In this document: in pieces, positions 36,501 through 51,500 of the stretch | Position numbering within the stretch: position 1 is the first letter of the stretch | Layout: every line of letters starts with the position of its first letter | Notes under the pieces: model-generated | The model's database searches: none | Told to the model about the DNA's origin: nothing | What the model saw: the letters and a program-made list of their open reading frames with translations, nothing else | From: Hybos culiciformis | Taxonomy: Eukaryota; Arthropoda; Insecta; Diptera; Hybotidae | NCBI GenBank assembly: GCA_964007475.1 | Contig: OZ023273.1 | Span: 9,145,740 to 9,209,739 of the forward strand | Direction: 5' to 3' | DNA length: 64,000 nt | Made by a program: the position numbers and the translations under genes

Positions 36501-39500
36501 TAAATGTTCTACTTATTTCTTTTATTTTTTATTTTTTTGTTTTCTTACTGTTTTATTTTATTTTTATATATTTTATTTTATACTCATTCCTGTTATAAAT
36601 AGGAATTATTTGCTTTAGGATGCTGCTATATAAAATTTTACTATTTATAAAAATGTACTTATTGTATGTTGTATATTGTTATAGTTACATTAAATACGTA
36701 TAATATTTAGTCTAGTGCAGTGATTAACAACATTTTCTCTCATTTACGATAGTATAATCGCAGAGAAATATAGTTAAGTACAAAATAACTGGAGGTCCAT
36801 TTCATAGTATTGCATAGATTTTGTTTCAATTTACGCACGTTTTTACAAATATTTATTTTCAAATATAGCTGAACGACAGCTGTAATTTTTCGTAATAAAA
36901 AAGTTGTAAGAAATTATCCCACTGTGTATACTATATTTATATATAATCATATAATTTCGTTAAATTTCAGCGATATATTTGAAATAAAAATTATTGGCTC
37001 GAATGTTCATCTTATAAACTTGTCTCGTAGAATGCATCCATTATTTTTCTATACTACACTAAGTTAAAATGCATAAAATTACTACCTGTCTCAACAAAAA
37101 TATTGTTTTTATACATTACTGTTTTATTTTGCAAATCAAATATTTTGAAAATAATTTTGAAAACAAATAATATTGTTTTTCACAATAAAGATTGATAGTT
37201 TCAAGAATCAAAATTATAAAAAACAAATTGAATGAAAATAAAAACCAACTTTTACGTAAATAATTTTTAACGTAAATAGTTTTTAGAAAAATTTCGTGTT
37301 GAATAAATACATTACTGTTACGCATCGCTGCACACAGGTAGCAGAGCACTGATTTAAACCATATAGTATTAAGTTTCGAATTTTGATTTTTAATTCCTAC
37401 TTTGTAAGAATAAACAAAAAAAAAAAAGAAAAACGAAACGGATTAATTTAATGTTAATCTGATTTATTTTTATATTCATTCAACAGTGAAAAAATATAAT
37501 TAAATTACTATTTTTTCTTCGTTGCTTTTTCAAAAGCGTTCGTAAACTATAGATTGAGATTTTTAAAGGCAAGGAAAAAAAAAGATAGTTTGTCAAATGA
37601 GAGCCGCAAAATCGAAATTTTGATTTAAAAAAAAAACACTTTGAATTTAATTTTTTTTTAAAGACATTATTCTTAAGTTCATCGAACTGATTATCTAAGC
37701 AGGTTGACGATCCTCATCTCGAACGTAAGAACAAAACTATATATATAACAAACCAAAAACTTAATAATGGAACAAAAGCATTAAATATGAAAATAAGTTT
37801 AATTTTAAGGAATGATGAAAAAGTAAATTTTTAAGTCTACGCACCTATAAAGTTAAAATAAATTTGACTCTTATTTTGAATTGTCCACCACAATAATGTC
37901 ACATTTATTTTATGATTTTCCTTCTTTTTTTTTGTATTTAGCATAAAATTACCATGGTTAACATTTTATGTCTATAATTTTATTTTTTATGTTTTTTATT
38001 TGTGAAAATAACCAAACATTTTTGGATCATAATTGTATTTTTATGAAAAATAAAATAAAATGAAAAAAAAAAAATACCGAAATAAAGTTGGTTTTTTACT
38101 TATTTTTATTCTACTAGACAGAGAAATTATTAATAAAAATTTGTACTGAAAAAAAAAAATGTTTTTTTTTTTTGTGGACCAAAAAGCTTGTCATGGGATT
38201 TGAAATTATTTTGTTGCTTGATGTCACATTATTTTCTTTTTAAATGAAAATTCTTTATTACTTTCAGTCGGAATTTATGTTATTTTTAATATGACCGAAA
38301 AAAAAAAAAATTGTATTTTGTATAATTTTTTTTTTCTCTAGTTATGCTTTCCTTTTTGTACATAAATTTGGCAGTTTATTTATGTGGAAAAAAAAAAAAA
38401 ATTCTGTACCATAACTATATAACGTATAAACTGTGAATGATTTTCTCAAGATAGAACTAAAAAAAAAATAATTTTTCTGAACTGAAGTTCGAAAGTTTTG
38501 ATTAAAAACCGCAACAACTATAAACATAAATATGAAAAAAAAAAAACAATAAAAAATGAATTTATATACATATATATTTTTTTTAATGTGCAAAACTTTA
38601 TATTTAGTTTTTTTTTATTATCCTGAGATTTCATGTCGAGAAATCAACATGACCTAATTCAGCCTTGTTATAATAACAGAGTTGAAAACTTTCGTCAAAC
38701 ATTTCATCAACACTGATTTTGATACTTAGGATACTTAAAAAAAAAATTATTAACATAATGTACCTACATGAAGAATTTTGGAGAATTATTTTTTTTCGAT
38801 TAGGTAGATTTATTTGATTTTAAATTGCTTCACTTACGACAAATTCAATTCAAATTTATTTTATTTACATCAAGAAAAAATGCAAGTAAAGTTTAATGTA
38901 AATAGGAATAGCTCCAGTAGTTATAATTCATGTTCATATATCGCTCGCAATATAAATAGATTTAATCGAACCAGCAAGGTAAAATAGCTGAAACTGCTAC
39001 TTTTTAATATATATTCGAAATATTCGAAGTAAAAAGCTCAGCCTAGTGGTTGAAACGACGGTTTGCAATGCTAGAGACAAACATTCGACCCTATAAAAAA
39101 GATAAAGCAAATTTAAAAAAAAATTCTTTATGATCTCTTCGAGATTCGACCCTTCGTGTTTAGTACTGCCAAAAGGCCAAGCTATTTAAATTTAGAATGT
39201 GTTTAAAAAAAACTATAAATTTTATGTATCTCGTGTCAGAAATTGCATTTATGATAAAATTGGATAATATTTTGTAAAAAAACTAAAGGAGATTTACTAT
39301 AATATTATGTTCCGATTCTATCAAGAAATATTTTTTAATGAAAAACCATTAGAAATATTATTTTTGTATTACAACTTTTGGTATAGTCGTATAGTTCACT
39401 TGATGTACATTTGTTGCAAAAATTTTCATATAAATATTATATTTATTTGCAAACTTTATAGAGCTATATTTTATATCTAAATTCTCCAAACTTTTTTTTT

Positions 39501-42500
39501 CAGAATAGCATTAGGTATTTAATTTCAAACATTTTGAAACTTAATAAAAAATATTTTAAAAACTAAACTATGCACATTTATGTATAGCTTCAATTTCCAT
39601 TATATATCTTAAAAATAAAAAAATAAATATTTTCATTCAGAGAAAAATTTGCAAACTAAAAGTATAATATTCTATTGATCCTCACCACTTTCAACATTTT
39701 GCTATTTGAATAGAGCAACAGAGCCAGTTGTAAATAGTATTTTATATATGTTTATATATTTTATATATGAGAATCTCTTAGCTTAATTCTCATCCTAGTT
39801 TATGCCATTACATTAATATTAACTCCTGAAGACTTGTTTGGTTAAAATAAACTATAAATTTGATTTAAGATATGAAGTAATTGGAACAACATTAAAATAA
39901 ATACATTAATCTTTGAACATCAATTAAATGTAATCAAATTTTCTTTAATTATATTTTTTTCAATCAAATAAGAAGAAGAAATTTAAAAAAACGATAATTA
40001 TATAGTACATACACTGAAAAAGCCATGCTATGTCGTGATTATCATCGACTCAAAAGTAGACATTATTGGACATGAATACTTAATATATAATGATTAAGAA
40101 TATTAAGATGACATCAAATGAACTATATGTACATATTATTTCTGTTCTTGAGCATAATAATGTCTAAAAATATATTATTGATTTTATTTATTAAAATTAT
40201 ATAAATTATATTTTTAAAAGCTTCCGCATGTACATACATAAATTGTGACCTAATAAGCTTAATTTGAAGCTATACAACAAAAAAAAAAACATTATGAACA
40301 GTTCGTGAAACAAAACCAAATATTTGAATAAAATAAAATAAATTGAAGAATTTAATTTAAAATATTAATGCAAGTGAAGATGAATTATTATATGTTAGAA
40401 AATTACATTAAAAAAATCTGACAAATACCTCTCTATAATGATCAATATATTAGAATATTTTGTGAAGTCAAAGAAATTATAAAAATTTTTTTTATGCACC
40501 TGTAATAAATAATGCTATGTATGCATATGTATAATATGTATAATATGAACATACATATGTGCACTAATGGTAGCATATTTTTTTTATGTTCACATGAGAA
40601 TCTTTGCTATCATATTTACAAATAAATATGAAAAATAAAAAACAAAAGTAAAATTCATACATACTTAATGTTTTTTCACGTAGTTAACATAAATTTATGT
40701 ATATTTTTTATTCATTTTTTTTTTTTATTTATTTATTTATGTAGCCTACAAGGATCGTAATTTGTGTAAAAGCACTGTTCTTGTTACCAAAATATCTATT
40801 CTTTTGTTTACTTTATGTAGTAGGAATACTAATATACGTACATATATATCCCAACAAAAAAATATAAAATAAAAGAATAAGGGCCGAAAACAAAACAAAA
40901 ACAAATATTATGTAAATATATACATAAATTTTCTACTTTTTGTTTTAGAATATTTTATCATTTTTAAATTTGAAAAAAATAAAATAAAAAAATAAAATAT
41001 ATTAAAATATATTATATATTATAGATAGGTGTATTTTGTATTTTATAAAACATTTTTGTTTTTATTTCAATGCTGCATTTTAAATAAATAAAATAAGATA
41101 TGATCCCGTTCTATCATTTCGGTTAAAAAAAAAAATTTATAAATTTCGTTATGAAAACTTGATGTCATGTGGATAAAAATAAATCCCTATTTTGAAAAAA
41201 AAAAAAAATAATAAATAAATAACATAGATATTGGATTTATTTTTAATAAAAATACAAATAGCCACAATGATTATGCTTTTTATATTCAAACACAAACGCT
41301 AGTCTATATATCATTATTTTTTTTGTAAAACTAAAAAAATGTAATTTGTACAAATGTATAATTGAAAAGATATTTACATTTTAATGTATGTAGCATAAAA
41401 TATGTCTTTTTATTTAATTCAAGTGATTTGAACTAAATTAACTTGTTTTTAAGTCCTATTTTATGGACAAACATTTTTTTTCCATTCACAATATTGATAT
41501 AATACCGTTATGTCCTTTAATTAGATACTATTGATTTAATTAGATTTTATATTAGATTTTATATATGATGAGTATAAAATCAATCATGTGCACATACAAT
41601 ACACAGTATTTCGAACTTAAATCATTTTTATAAGCTCTAGTGATATTTATGACAAAAACAATGCTACCGAATATGATATCCTTTAAGTAACTATCTACAT
41701 ATATTTTCAATAAAGTGCTCTATGACTATGAAATAATTTATCGTTGAGAAAATCAGAAAAAGCTAGAAGCCATGTAGGAAAATAATTTTAATTGTTTTCT
41801 CATTAACTATATTGAATTTTTTAATATATAGCTGCTTATTTAAGTTTTTGTTATTATTCTATTGATATTTTATTCAATCGATATTTTTATTTTATATAGA
41901 ATAACTAACTTTTTCAAAACAGCACCATTTTATACTTAGGCTTAATGTTTTAAAAATATGAATTTGCTTTAACTAATTTTCCATTAATAAAATTATTATG
42001 AATTTTCATTAAAATTAATTCTGTTTTTCACAGAGTTCTTATACAGTGAATTTTGTTTTTTTTTTTTTAAATATATAAAATATAACCTTGCTGAAAATTT
42101 TCAAGTGACTGAAAATAAAAAAAAAATAAAATATTTTTTTCTACTTTTTTTATTGATTTTCTGCCTTATTTATTATTAAAATTATGTTTTAATTTCCTTT
42201 TATATTTTTTTATTTTTTTTAATGCCACAAAAATAATATTGTACAATTTTGCTTTAGAGGTGAAATTAATTAATGAATTTAGTTTGTTTACAATAATTAT
42301 TTGATTTTTATTTCCATTTCGCAAGGTTACGTTATGTTTTAAATATCCATCAATAGATGAAGAAAACTGCTTTAAACTTGCCACAGCCACGAAATGTAAC
42401 AATAATAATAATAATTAGCTTATGTTTCGATTTCGAATTTATACTTTTCAAATAAAATTAATATTTTTTATAAAATATTTTTTTTATATTAAAACTTAAA

Positions 42501-45500
42501 ACATTTTAGGTTAATTTTTTAGTTTCTTAAAATATCGTTAATTATATACAATTATGTAAACAAAAAATATCACGAATCCGAATTATCCCAGATGTTTATT
42601 TTTAGCCAATAATTGTGATTTATCTTTTTAATTGAAAAATTAAGCTTTAAGTTTGATATCTTATAATGTCAAGTATTAAGTAATGCCATATTTAAAATTA
42701 TCATATTTTAAATGTTGAAAAAATAATTCAAAACTGATATTTCAAAATGTCCTCAAAGGTCTTATCATTTCAAAATATTCTTTGGATTTTGTTCTAGAAA
42801 CTTAAATTAAAAGAATAATAATATAATAGTGCTGTAAATCAAAGATTATATATTTCTGATTAAAAAGATTTGAAAATAAATTCGGATGTATAAAGAAAAT
42901 GTAGAAAATAAAATCTGTGTTATATACTATCGAAGTTTATATCCACCCCTACATGATTTCACTCTATATATTAACCCTTATAATCAATGTAATATTGAAC
43001 CTTTTGTTATATTATATTAAACAAAAATTAAAACTTAAAAATTAAATCAACTGGAAATTACAGAAAACTTGATTTTACTGCTTTTTAAGTGCCATAGTAA
43101 ATTTTAAATAAATTTTTTTTTTTTTTTTATTATATTTTCATTTTAGTTCAGCAGATATTCTTTATCTGATCTAAATCCAATCTACACAACATTAAACTTT
43201 TAAGCGTTTTAAACAATCGCATAAAATATATTTGTGTATCTTTATTTATATAGATATATGTAATGTACAAACATAGTATCCCTGATTCGTATATGTAGGT
43301 ATATTGTATATTCTTATTCATGTATTATGTAAAACAAAGTAATACAACATATATATAGGAATTTTTAATGTACGGGGTCAGATAATTGAATTACGTACTT
43401 AAATTGTTGTCGGTCAATTTAGAAGATGTCTGATAATTTATTTATGAAAATATTTTGAGATCCGCAAATATATAACTACGAACTTCTTCTTGACGATTCA
43501 CATTGTCTTAAATGTTATGTATTCAGTAGTATGTTAATCAATTAGTTGGTGTTCGAGTTTTTTTTTAATAAATAATTTATTAATTTATAAAAATTATTTA
43601 TTTTATATTGTTAATCAAAAAAAACTTAAACCAAGGTTTATTTATGTGTCTAGCGATTATTTGTACCACCTTCATAAACTCTCGGAAAAGGATATCCTAT
43701 TCTGGAAAAATGAAGAAAATTTGAAATCAATGCACAAAAATAAACATCTTTTGAATTTAAAAAAATTAATTCAAATTTAGTGGTAACTAAAATGTAAACC
43801 TTATTATTTTTAATTTGCGCCATAATCTTCTAGATAAATCTCATGTAAGCTTACAAAAAAATTAATTCTTTTCACATGCAAAAATAAATAAAAAACAAAA
43901 TTAAAAAACTAAAGATCAGAATTATATTGTAAATTTTATTTTTAATCCTATAACTTAATTCCCAAATCTTGTGACTCTCATGTACACAATATTCAGGAAT
44001 TATAGAGATACATATAGAATGGATGTAACTACATACGTATATGCTCACATGTTTTGTATAAAATTTTATTTTTCCACAATATTTTGTATGTAGTATTGAT
44101 GTTTTCTTTTTTTAATAAAAATCTATATTGTTAAGCGCACTACAAGTGTAAATAACGTCATCGTCAATTAAAAAATGAATGTTTCAATTAAATTTTTGTT
44201 TTTTCTAGCATTAGGTAACTGATGGATTGTAAAAATGTTGAATTAAAACTAAACTTATTAACAGCGCGGTAGGGTAGAATCTTGCACTGTTTTTTTTGTC
44301 AACTATTTAGAACTTGCAAGGTGTTTTAATACTCGTATTATCAAAAAAAGTAAGATTTTCAAGCCCACAATTTTGGCAATATGAACCTACATCAGCTACT
44401 TTTCACTTGTTGCCACAATACAATTTAAATTTTAAGTTCACGAACCTTATTATTCTTAACTTTGTTATAAAACTTATTTTTCAATTAGAGTAAGTTTGTA
44501 TATACTGGTGTACTTATGTCAAAGTTTATAATCTCATTAAAAATAATAATAAAAAAGCAATTTGAGTGATTTTAAAAACTATTTTATATACCATAAATTT
44601 TACGTAAGGACAAGGATAAATTGTGTACTATGCAATTTGTTTGTGTATAATTTATGAAAAATAAAACTTTAAATTGAAGACACTAAAAAATATTTGAATT
44701 AATGTTTTCTTTTTTTGTATAAAAAAACTTTTAAAAACGTTGAATCAGATTGGTATAAAACTTAAGTTTTGAAAGATTCATGGTTTTAATTATTAAAGTT
44801 TTGTTAAAAAGAAAATTTTCATTAAAAAGCATTATTATAAAAATTTAGTCAAAATCCGTATAACTTTACAACCCTCAACCAAAATTATTCCGTAGTTTAT
44901 GTTAATAGCTTTAATAATTATTTATTATAATGCTTTCTTATATTAACGTAATTTTAATTTACACTATGAATAAAAAAAAAAATTTTGTTATGAAAATATA
45001 ATTTTTCACATAATTTTTAATCTTCGACAACATTTCGTGTTTAAGCGCAGAAGTTTGATGAAGTAACATTAATTGTTGATGTTTAATCAGAGCTACGCAG
45101 TTTGGTTGTAAAATAATTACAATTTATTTTTCTTAATTTTCTCTTGATTCATTGATAAATATTTCCAGGTTTCTTACTAAAAATGTAAATAATATCCGGA
45201 GCTTATAAATTTGATTTCCTGGTATATAAAAGTTTGTAAATATATGTAGTATGTACTAGAATTTATGGCAAATTTATGGGTACATTTATTATATACCGAG
45301 AAACAACATAATTTTTAACTTATAGGAAAAAAAATATTAATAATAATTTTTTTTCTACCAAGAAACTTAAAAAATACATATTATATATATGTTTGTTTTT
45401 TTCCTTTTTGAATGAAAAATTAGCCTTGGTGTAGAACAGAAAATTATTTTACTGGAAAAAAAAAATGAAAATTCTATGAGGTTTCTTTACAATTAAAAAA

Positions 45501-48500
45501 AAAAACAAAAAATAAAATAAATAGAAAATGCATCAGTGCAGATTTTATTTATTCTGGTTTTTTTTTTTTCTTGCATACACGAAATATAATGCAAAAAAAA
45601 AATATTAATATTATGTTGTATTTATAATTGTACATAAATGTATATATCTGTATAGAACTTGTATACAGAATTTTGTATATTCAGAAAATATAAGCTCTTT
45701 TCAGTATAGGTATATATATATTTTTTGAAATATGTACAAATGACAAGTTTTAAGGATTTTAAATATATTCTCAAGTGATATTTTGTAACAAAATTAATTT
45801 TTAATAAATCCGAATAAGGAAAAGGAAGTAGGTGAATAAAAACTTAAATACTATATTAATACTGTATATAAAAATTACATTTTTAATTTTTTTCTCATTT
45901 AATATTATTTAAAAAAAAAAAAATATTTAGTAATTTTAGATATTTAAGTTCTCTAGAGAGAATTTATAATCACATTATAAATTATAGTTTAAATTAAATT
46001 TTAGGGTGATATGATACACATCGGCATTATGGTATGAATCTTTATTATATATATCTTTTATTATTATTAATACAAAATAAGAAGCATAAGAAAGTATACC
46101 TGCAGGGTTTTTGATTACACATTATATAGGATAATGTGACTAAGTTTGAAATTTAGTCTAAGATGGTCAGTATCCTTTCTTTCACTTAATTGCACTGAGA
46201 GTTTGTTTAGGAACTTGTTTTAGGATTATTCACAGCTAAAAACTAAAATCAAATGTCAATAAAACAATTTTAAGTGATCCCACAGGCAGTTTCTTATTAC
46301 TGAAGTCTTTCATAATATTAATTTTTTTTTTTTTTTAATTAAATTGAGGTTGAGGTAGCCCTGTACATATTTTCATATACATATACCAAAAAAATTATGA
46401 TGTTTCATTGAAACATGCTATCTGGAATTTATTGTATGAAAATTGTTGAAATATAAAGAATACAAAAAAAGGATAAAATTTCTTTTCATTCTATATCAAT
46501 TATAAGACAATTTATTTTTATTAACAAGAAAGAAAAAAAATTATGATAAATCTTTTACATTTTGTATAATTCAATGCGGAACAATAAAAGTTTATTCCTT
46601 TAAAAAGAAGGAAAACATCAATGCAGTATTATAAAGAAAATGTATATGAATTAATTTTTTATATAGTCTGAGAAACATTCTTTGTTTTCGAAAATTCACA
46701 AAAAAAAAAAAATTCTAGATTTTAAGATATTGATCAAAAATAATAAAAAAAATTCAAAACAAGTCGACAATAGTTCATAATTAAATTGTGTTTCAACTGT
46801 TTTTCGTGTCTTTATATTTTTTTTGTATGAATCATTTTTTGTATGTTTTCCCATTTCATTATGCTTCTGTTTGGACATATTAAATATGAGAGAAAAAAGT
46901 TGATAAGTATCGATGCGACGTAAATTTTATTTCTTTATCCTTGGGCGCTTATTTTCTTTGCTATATTATTTCGATAGGTTATAAACTAGTGATAAATTTT
47001 TTCAATCTTTAAAGTTTAAATCTTTTTATTGAAAAGAAATAATAATATAATGATTGGCAAATTCGTCGAAAAACTAAACCAAATTGTATTATAAAAAAAA
47101 CTTCATTATATCCTTGGCGATTAAACGGACAGACAAACGAGAAGTGCTAAAATTTATGTTTTCCAACCAATGTGCATATAAAATGAAGTCAAATAAAATT
47201 TAAATAAAAACTTCGATATTACGATTACGATGAGGAAAATAATTTACATTTTATTGTATAAATAAAATTGAAAATGTTTTAAAATGCAATTTGTAAGTCA
47301 ACATAAAATGTAAAACTATATAAACAGAATTAATTAGTTTGACTTGTAATACTGATGGAATTTTATTTACATTTTGCTTCTTTTTTTTTTTTTTAAGAAC
47401 ATAATAATTGCAATTTGTGTATAATTGTTGTTGAACCACATCCTATATGAAATTTATATATACATATATTTATATACATATATTTATGTATTTTGTTAAT
47501 GCTTTCTTTTGTAAGAACAATGTTAATGCAGAGAGATGTATAAATAAGTTAATTTCTACGTTACTTAGTTACATTTATATTTATAATTACGAGTTTATTA
47601 AAAGAATTTTTTCTAGATTATTTTATATTTGAAAACAATTTTTTTCATAAGAAATCTTTTTATTTTTTTTTTTTTGAGAAATAAGGTTCCAATTATTGTA
47701 TGTTTTACACGTAGGTTGTTATTAATTTTTAATTTTTATTTACATAATTTGCAAAATTTTATTACCTTTTATTTTAGAGAATGAAATCTTTGAAGGTTCC
47801 TCATCGTGAAATCTTTGAAGGTTTCTCATCATGTAAAAACACCGACTATATAGACGATGAAACCAACTTAACTGAGAATAGAAATCCCTAAAATTTGGAA
47901 GTGTAAAACAAGCTTAAAAAAAAGAAAAATATTTTTATATCTTCATTTTATTCCTTAAATTTTTTTTTTTTAAATAGATTATATGTAAAAAAAAATGCTT
48001 ATAATTATTATTTGCATATAAGTTTATTATATTTCCAGATTATCATCTTCTATGTCATCATCATCTTATATCCGTACATAGTTTTAGGCATAAAAAGATT
48101 TTCCTCAAGGATTCCGTGAATGGGAAAAAAGTACCATTAGGAACTTTTTGAACTTACAGCTAAAAAGTTTTATATTTTATAATCATATATGAATTATTTT
48201 CATTTCAATTTGAATATGTACATAAATCTTTTGATGCGTAACTCAAGTATATTTTAAGTTAAGCATTATTTTGCATTAGCTAAAAAGTCTTCTCTTTATA
48301 TTCCATGTATAATACATAAATAATAATAAAATATTTCTCTAGAGAATGCGATATAATATGAAGTTTTTAAATATTCTTGAATTATCAGAAATGTCTACAA
48401 CTTCCTAACTCACGGTGTTACAAAAGATACCTTTTTGAATAAGAATAATATAATTATGTATAGAATTTTCTTAGTCAACAATAGGTCAAAATTTCGATTC

Positions 48501-51500
48501 TGTGATAAAGTTAATTTTATAAATCGCAAGAAAAATATTCTTAAACTATTTTTAGAAAAATTTTCTGTACAAAAATATTTTGAAGCAGGAAATTCTTAAC
48601 TCTTGAGAACAATTATTTTTAAAATGTCTCATCTCAATACAAAATATTTTAAACTATATAGTTTGAAAGTATCTTATAATAAAGATAAATTTTAGAAAAT
48701 TTCAAAAAGAAAAATAACTTTTGTTCTATAATCCCTCAAGTCATTCAAATTAAGAAATTTATTGAAAACATAATATTACTTTGTATGTTTTTATACAAAA
48801 ACATAATGTACGACAAATATTAAATTAATGCATGATATTAAATTATGTGTTAGATTGAAGAAAATTAATAATTTTTAAAACTTTAAGAGAAATCACCTTT
48901 GAAAAAGATCTTTTCCTAAAGCATTATGAATATCTATGTGAAAACTTTATATTTCTGGTTCGAATCACTCAGTGTACGTGTAAATCATATGAAAATTTTG
49001 CAAGAAAATTGAATTGAAATGGTTCGGAAGAATTTTTATGTTAGAAATGGAAAAAAAATTATGGAACTCAATTCATATTTTCATAACAAAAGTTTTGAAA
49101 TATTTGATAAAAATTTGGATTATTATTTAATAAATATTTATCTATATAATTTTGTCTCGTTTGTCATGAATGTTCTGTTTATTTGAAGGACTTAATTTTT
49201 ACAAGTTGTTTGTAATAAATCGAAAATAGTTAATCTCTTAAAGAAGTAAATTTATCAAGTCATCATAAGTTCATAACATAACTATTTATAACATGAATAA
49301 AAAAATTATAATATTCAGGATAAAGATAATATTATTATTTGTTTCAATGAAATTTATATTCTTAAAATTAATCTAAAAAATATTATTCCTGAGTTTTAAA
49401 GGATTTTTGTATAAACATAGGTACGTACATATAAAAGAGTTAAATGTCAATTTTATCTTGTAATATGTACCTAATAGTTTCATTTCTATTGAATAAAAAA
49501 TTATTTTTATTAATATAATTCATAGAAGTGGGTCAGAACTAGAAATATAGTTGCTTGACATTCGGAACTAGTTAATAACTCTAAAAGATAGCTTGACAAT
49601 AGCTTGATGATGTTCTAAAAGATATACAAATAACTATAGAAATTTTTGTTCGTAATTTTTCATATATATACAATATGTATGTAAATGCATTAAAAGAAGT
49701 GAGATTGCAGTCAGCATTTTTTTTTTAATTATTTTCGCAATTAAAAAAAATGTATATAGAAATCTTAGAAATAAAATTATATAACAAAGCAATTTATTTA
49801 ACATATAAATAATATATTATATAAGTTTATATAAAAAAAAAATCAAAGTTAATTAAAAATATTATATTTTTCATTAATTTATTTCATTTTATTTTCTTTT
49901 TTCTTTTGCTTTATATTTTCAGGATGAAAAACTTCAATCATCTGAAAATCCTTCAACGGAACAACGTAAAAAATATATTCATGACCCCTCAAGTGATTTA
50001 TGTCGTCCATTAAATTGTAAAAAACGTGAAATTTGTTTACTTGAAGATGAATATAGTGCTGTCTGCGTTTCTAAAAAGGAACTTCATAAAAATAAGTAAT
50101 ATAAATTTATTTTCCTCTTTATATTATAAAAGAATAATAATAATAATATTAAGAAATTATGTTATAGATAAATAAATAAACAAGAAATTATTATGTATAA
50201 GAATTATATTTTCTTGCAAAAAAAAAAAAAAACAAAAAAATAATATTTTATAAATATTTCATATTTTATATCAACTTTTTTTTTTCTCTTATCTTGTTGC
50301 TGTTATTTATGCTGTTCTGATGTTGTTTTTCATGCAGAGATGAAATAATTTCAAAAAACCGATTTGTTAAAGAGGAAGCAGCTAAACGTAAATCCAATCA
50401 AATAAAGGAAATTAAAGAGAACAATAATTCAGATGAAAATTCTAAGGAAGATGATATATTTTACGAATCTGACACAGCAGCAGCAGTTGAACAAAAAGAA
50501 GAGTAAGTTATTTATATAAGTAAAGATTTCATATGATAATAATGTCATAAAAATATTCATACTTTGAAATTAAAGTTTTAAAAAATATTTGCGCGGCATC
50601 GTTTAATTTTTGTAATTTATTTTTAATCTCCGAAATTTATATTTCAATGCAGTTAGATTTTGACAAATTAATTAATTATTAAAGTAAATTAAAATATGTA
50701 GCTTAGATCTTAGAATCCTAGAGCTTTGACATCATAAAAGAAGATTACTTCACATTTTGCTGTACGAAAATAAATACCCCTTTGGAATTCAGTTGAAAAG
50801 GAATTGTATAATTTTAACAGTATTCTTACAATAAATGAAATTTATGTTAATCTATTTTATTGTAATTTTTAATGATCAAAGCAAAACAAACTAACTATTA
50901 GATATAATAAAAAAAAATTAATATGTACATAAATTATAAACAAAAACAACACAATCTTAAAAGTAAGTTTGCACTCTCCGCACATATTAAATTGTCTATC
51001 AGAAATATATAAAAAGTTAGCAAATGATTAGCAAATGGTATACATGAATTATTTCTTCTAGAAACTGTAAACCTTGTCCAGTTGTGAAGCCAACATTTTT
51101 ATGTGGAACAGATAATCGAACATATTCATCTTTATGTCGTCTCGATTATCATAATTGCGTTCATTCAACAAATATAAGAATTTCATGCAAAGGATTTTGT
51201 CCATGCATCAATGGTCAGTTTCTTATAATAAATAAAATCTAAAAGATATAATTTAAATAATTGAATGTCAAAGAAAAATATTTAAAAAATTTTTTTTACG
51301 TTATTTTCAGATAACAAAAAATTACAAAAACTTAATGGCAGACAAACGAATAACATTGGTCTTAATAAACATAAAAAATTAAGGGAACAAAATGAATTAC
51401 CAGAAGTAAGTTAATTTTAATATAATTTTTCATAATTATTATATTTTAATTTATTTTTTTATAAAAACTTAAATCAGACATTGATTCTTTGTGGCTTAGC

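Larger units (their letters stand above)
30671..49922 (+). other. First intron of Cow (~19 kb)
   Basis: It begins at GTAATTAATAATG after codon 39 and ends in a pyrimidine-rich TTTTCAG acceptor. Separating the signal-peptide exon from the body of the gene by a very long intron often accommodates regulatory DNA. I find no nested gene. The open frames within it (for example 37116, 38342, 42166, 46696, 47251 and 47447) have no domain signature. It contains a CGATAC-rich foldback near 34 kb, tRNA-like sequences near 31.35 and 39.1 kb, and an imperfect 27-base tandem duplication (GTGAAATCTTTGAAGGTT core) at about 47780-47832. Confidence 0.75.
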
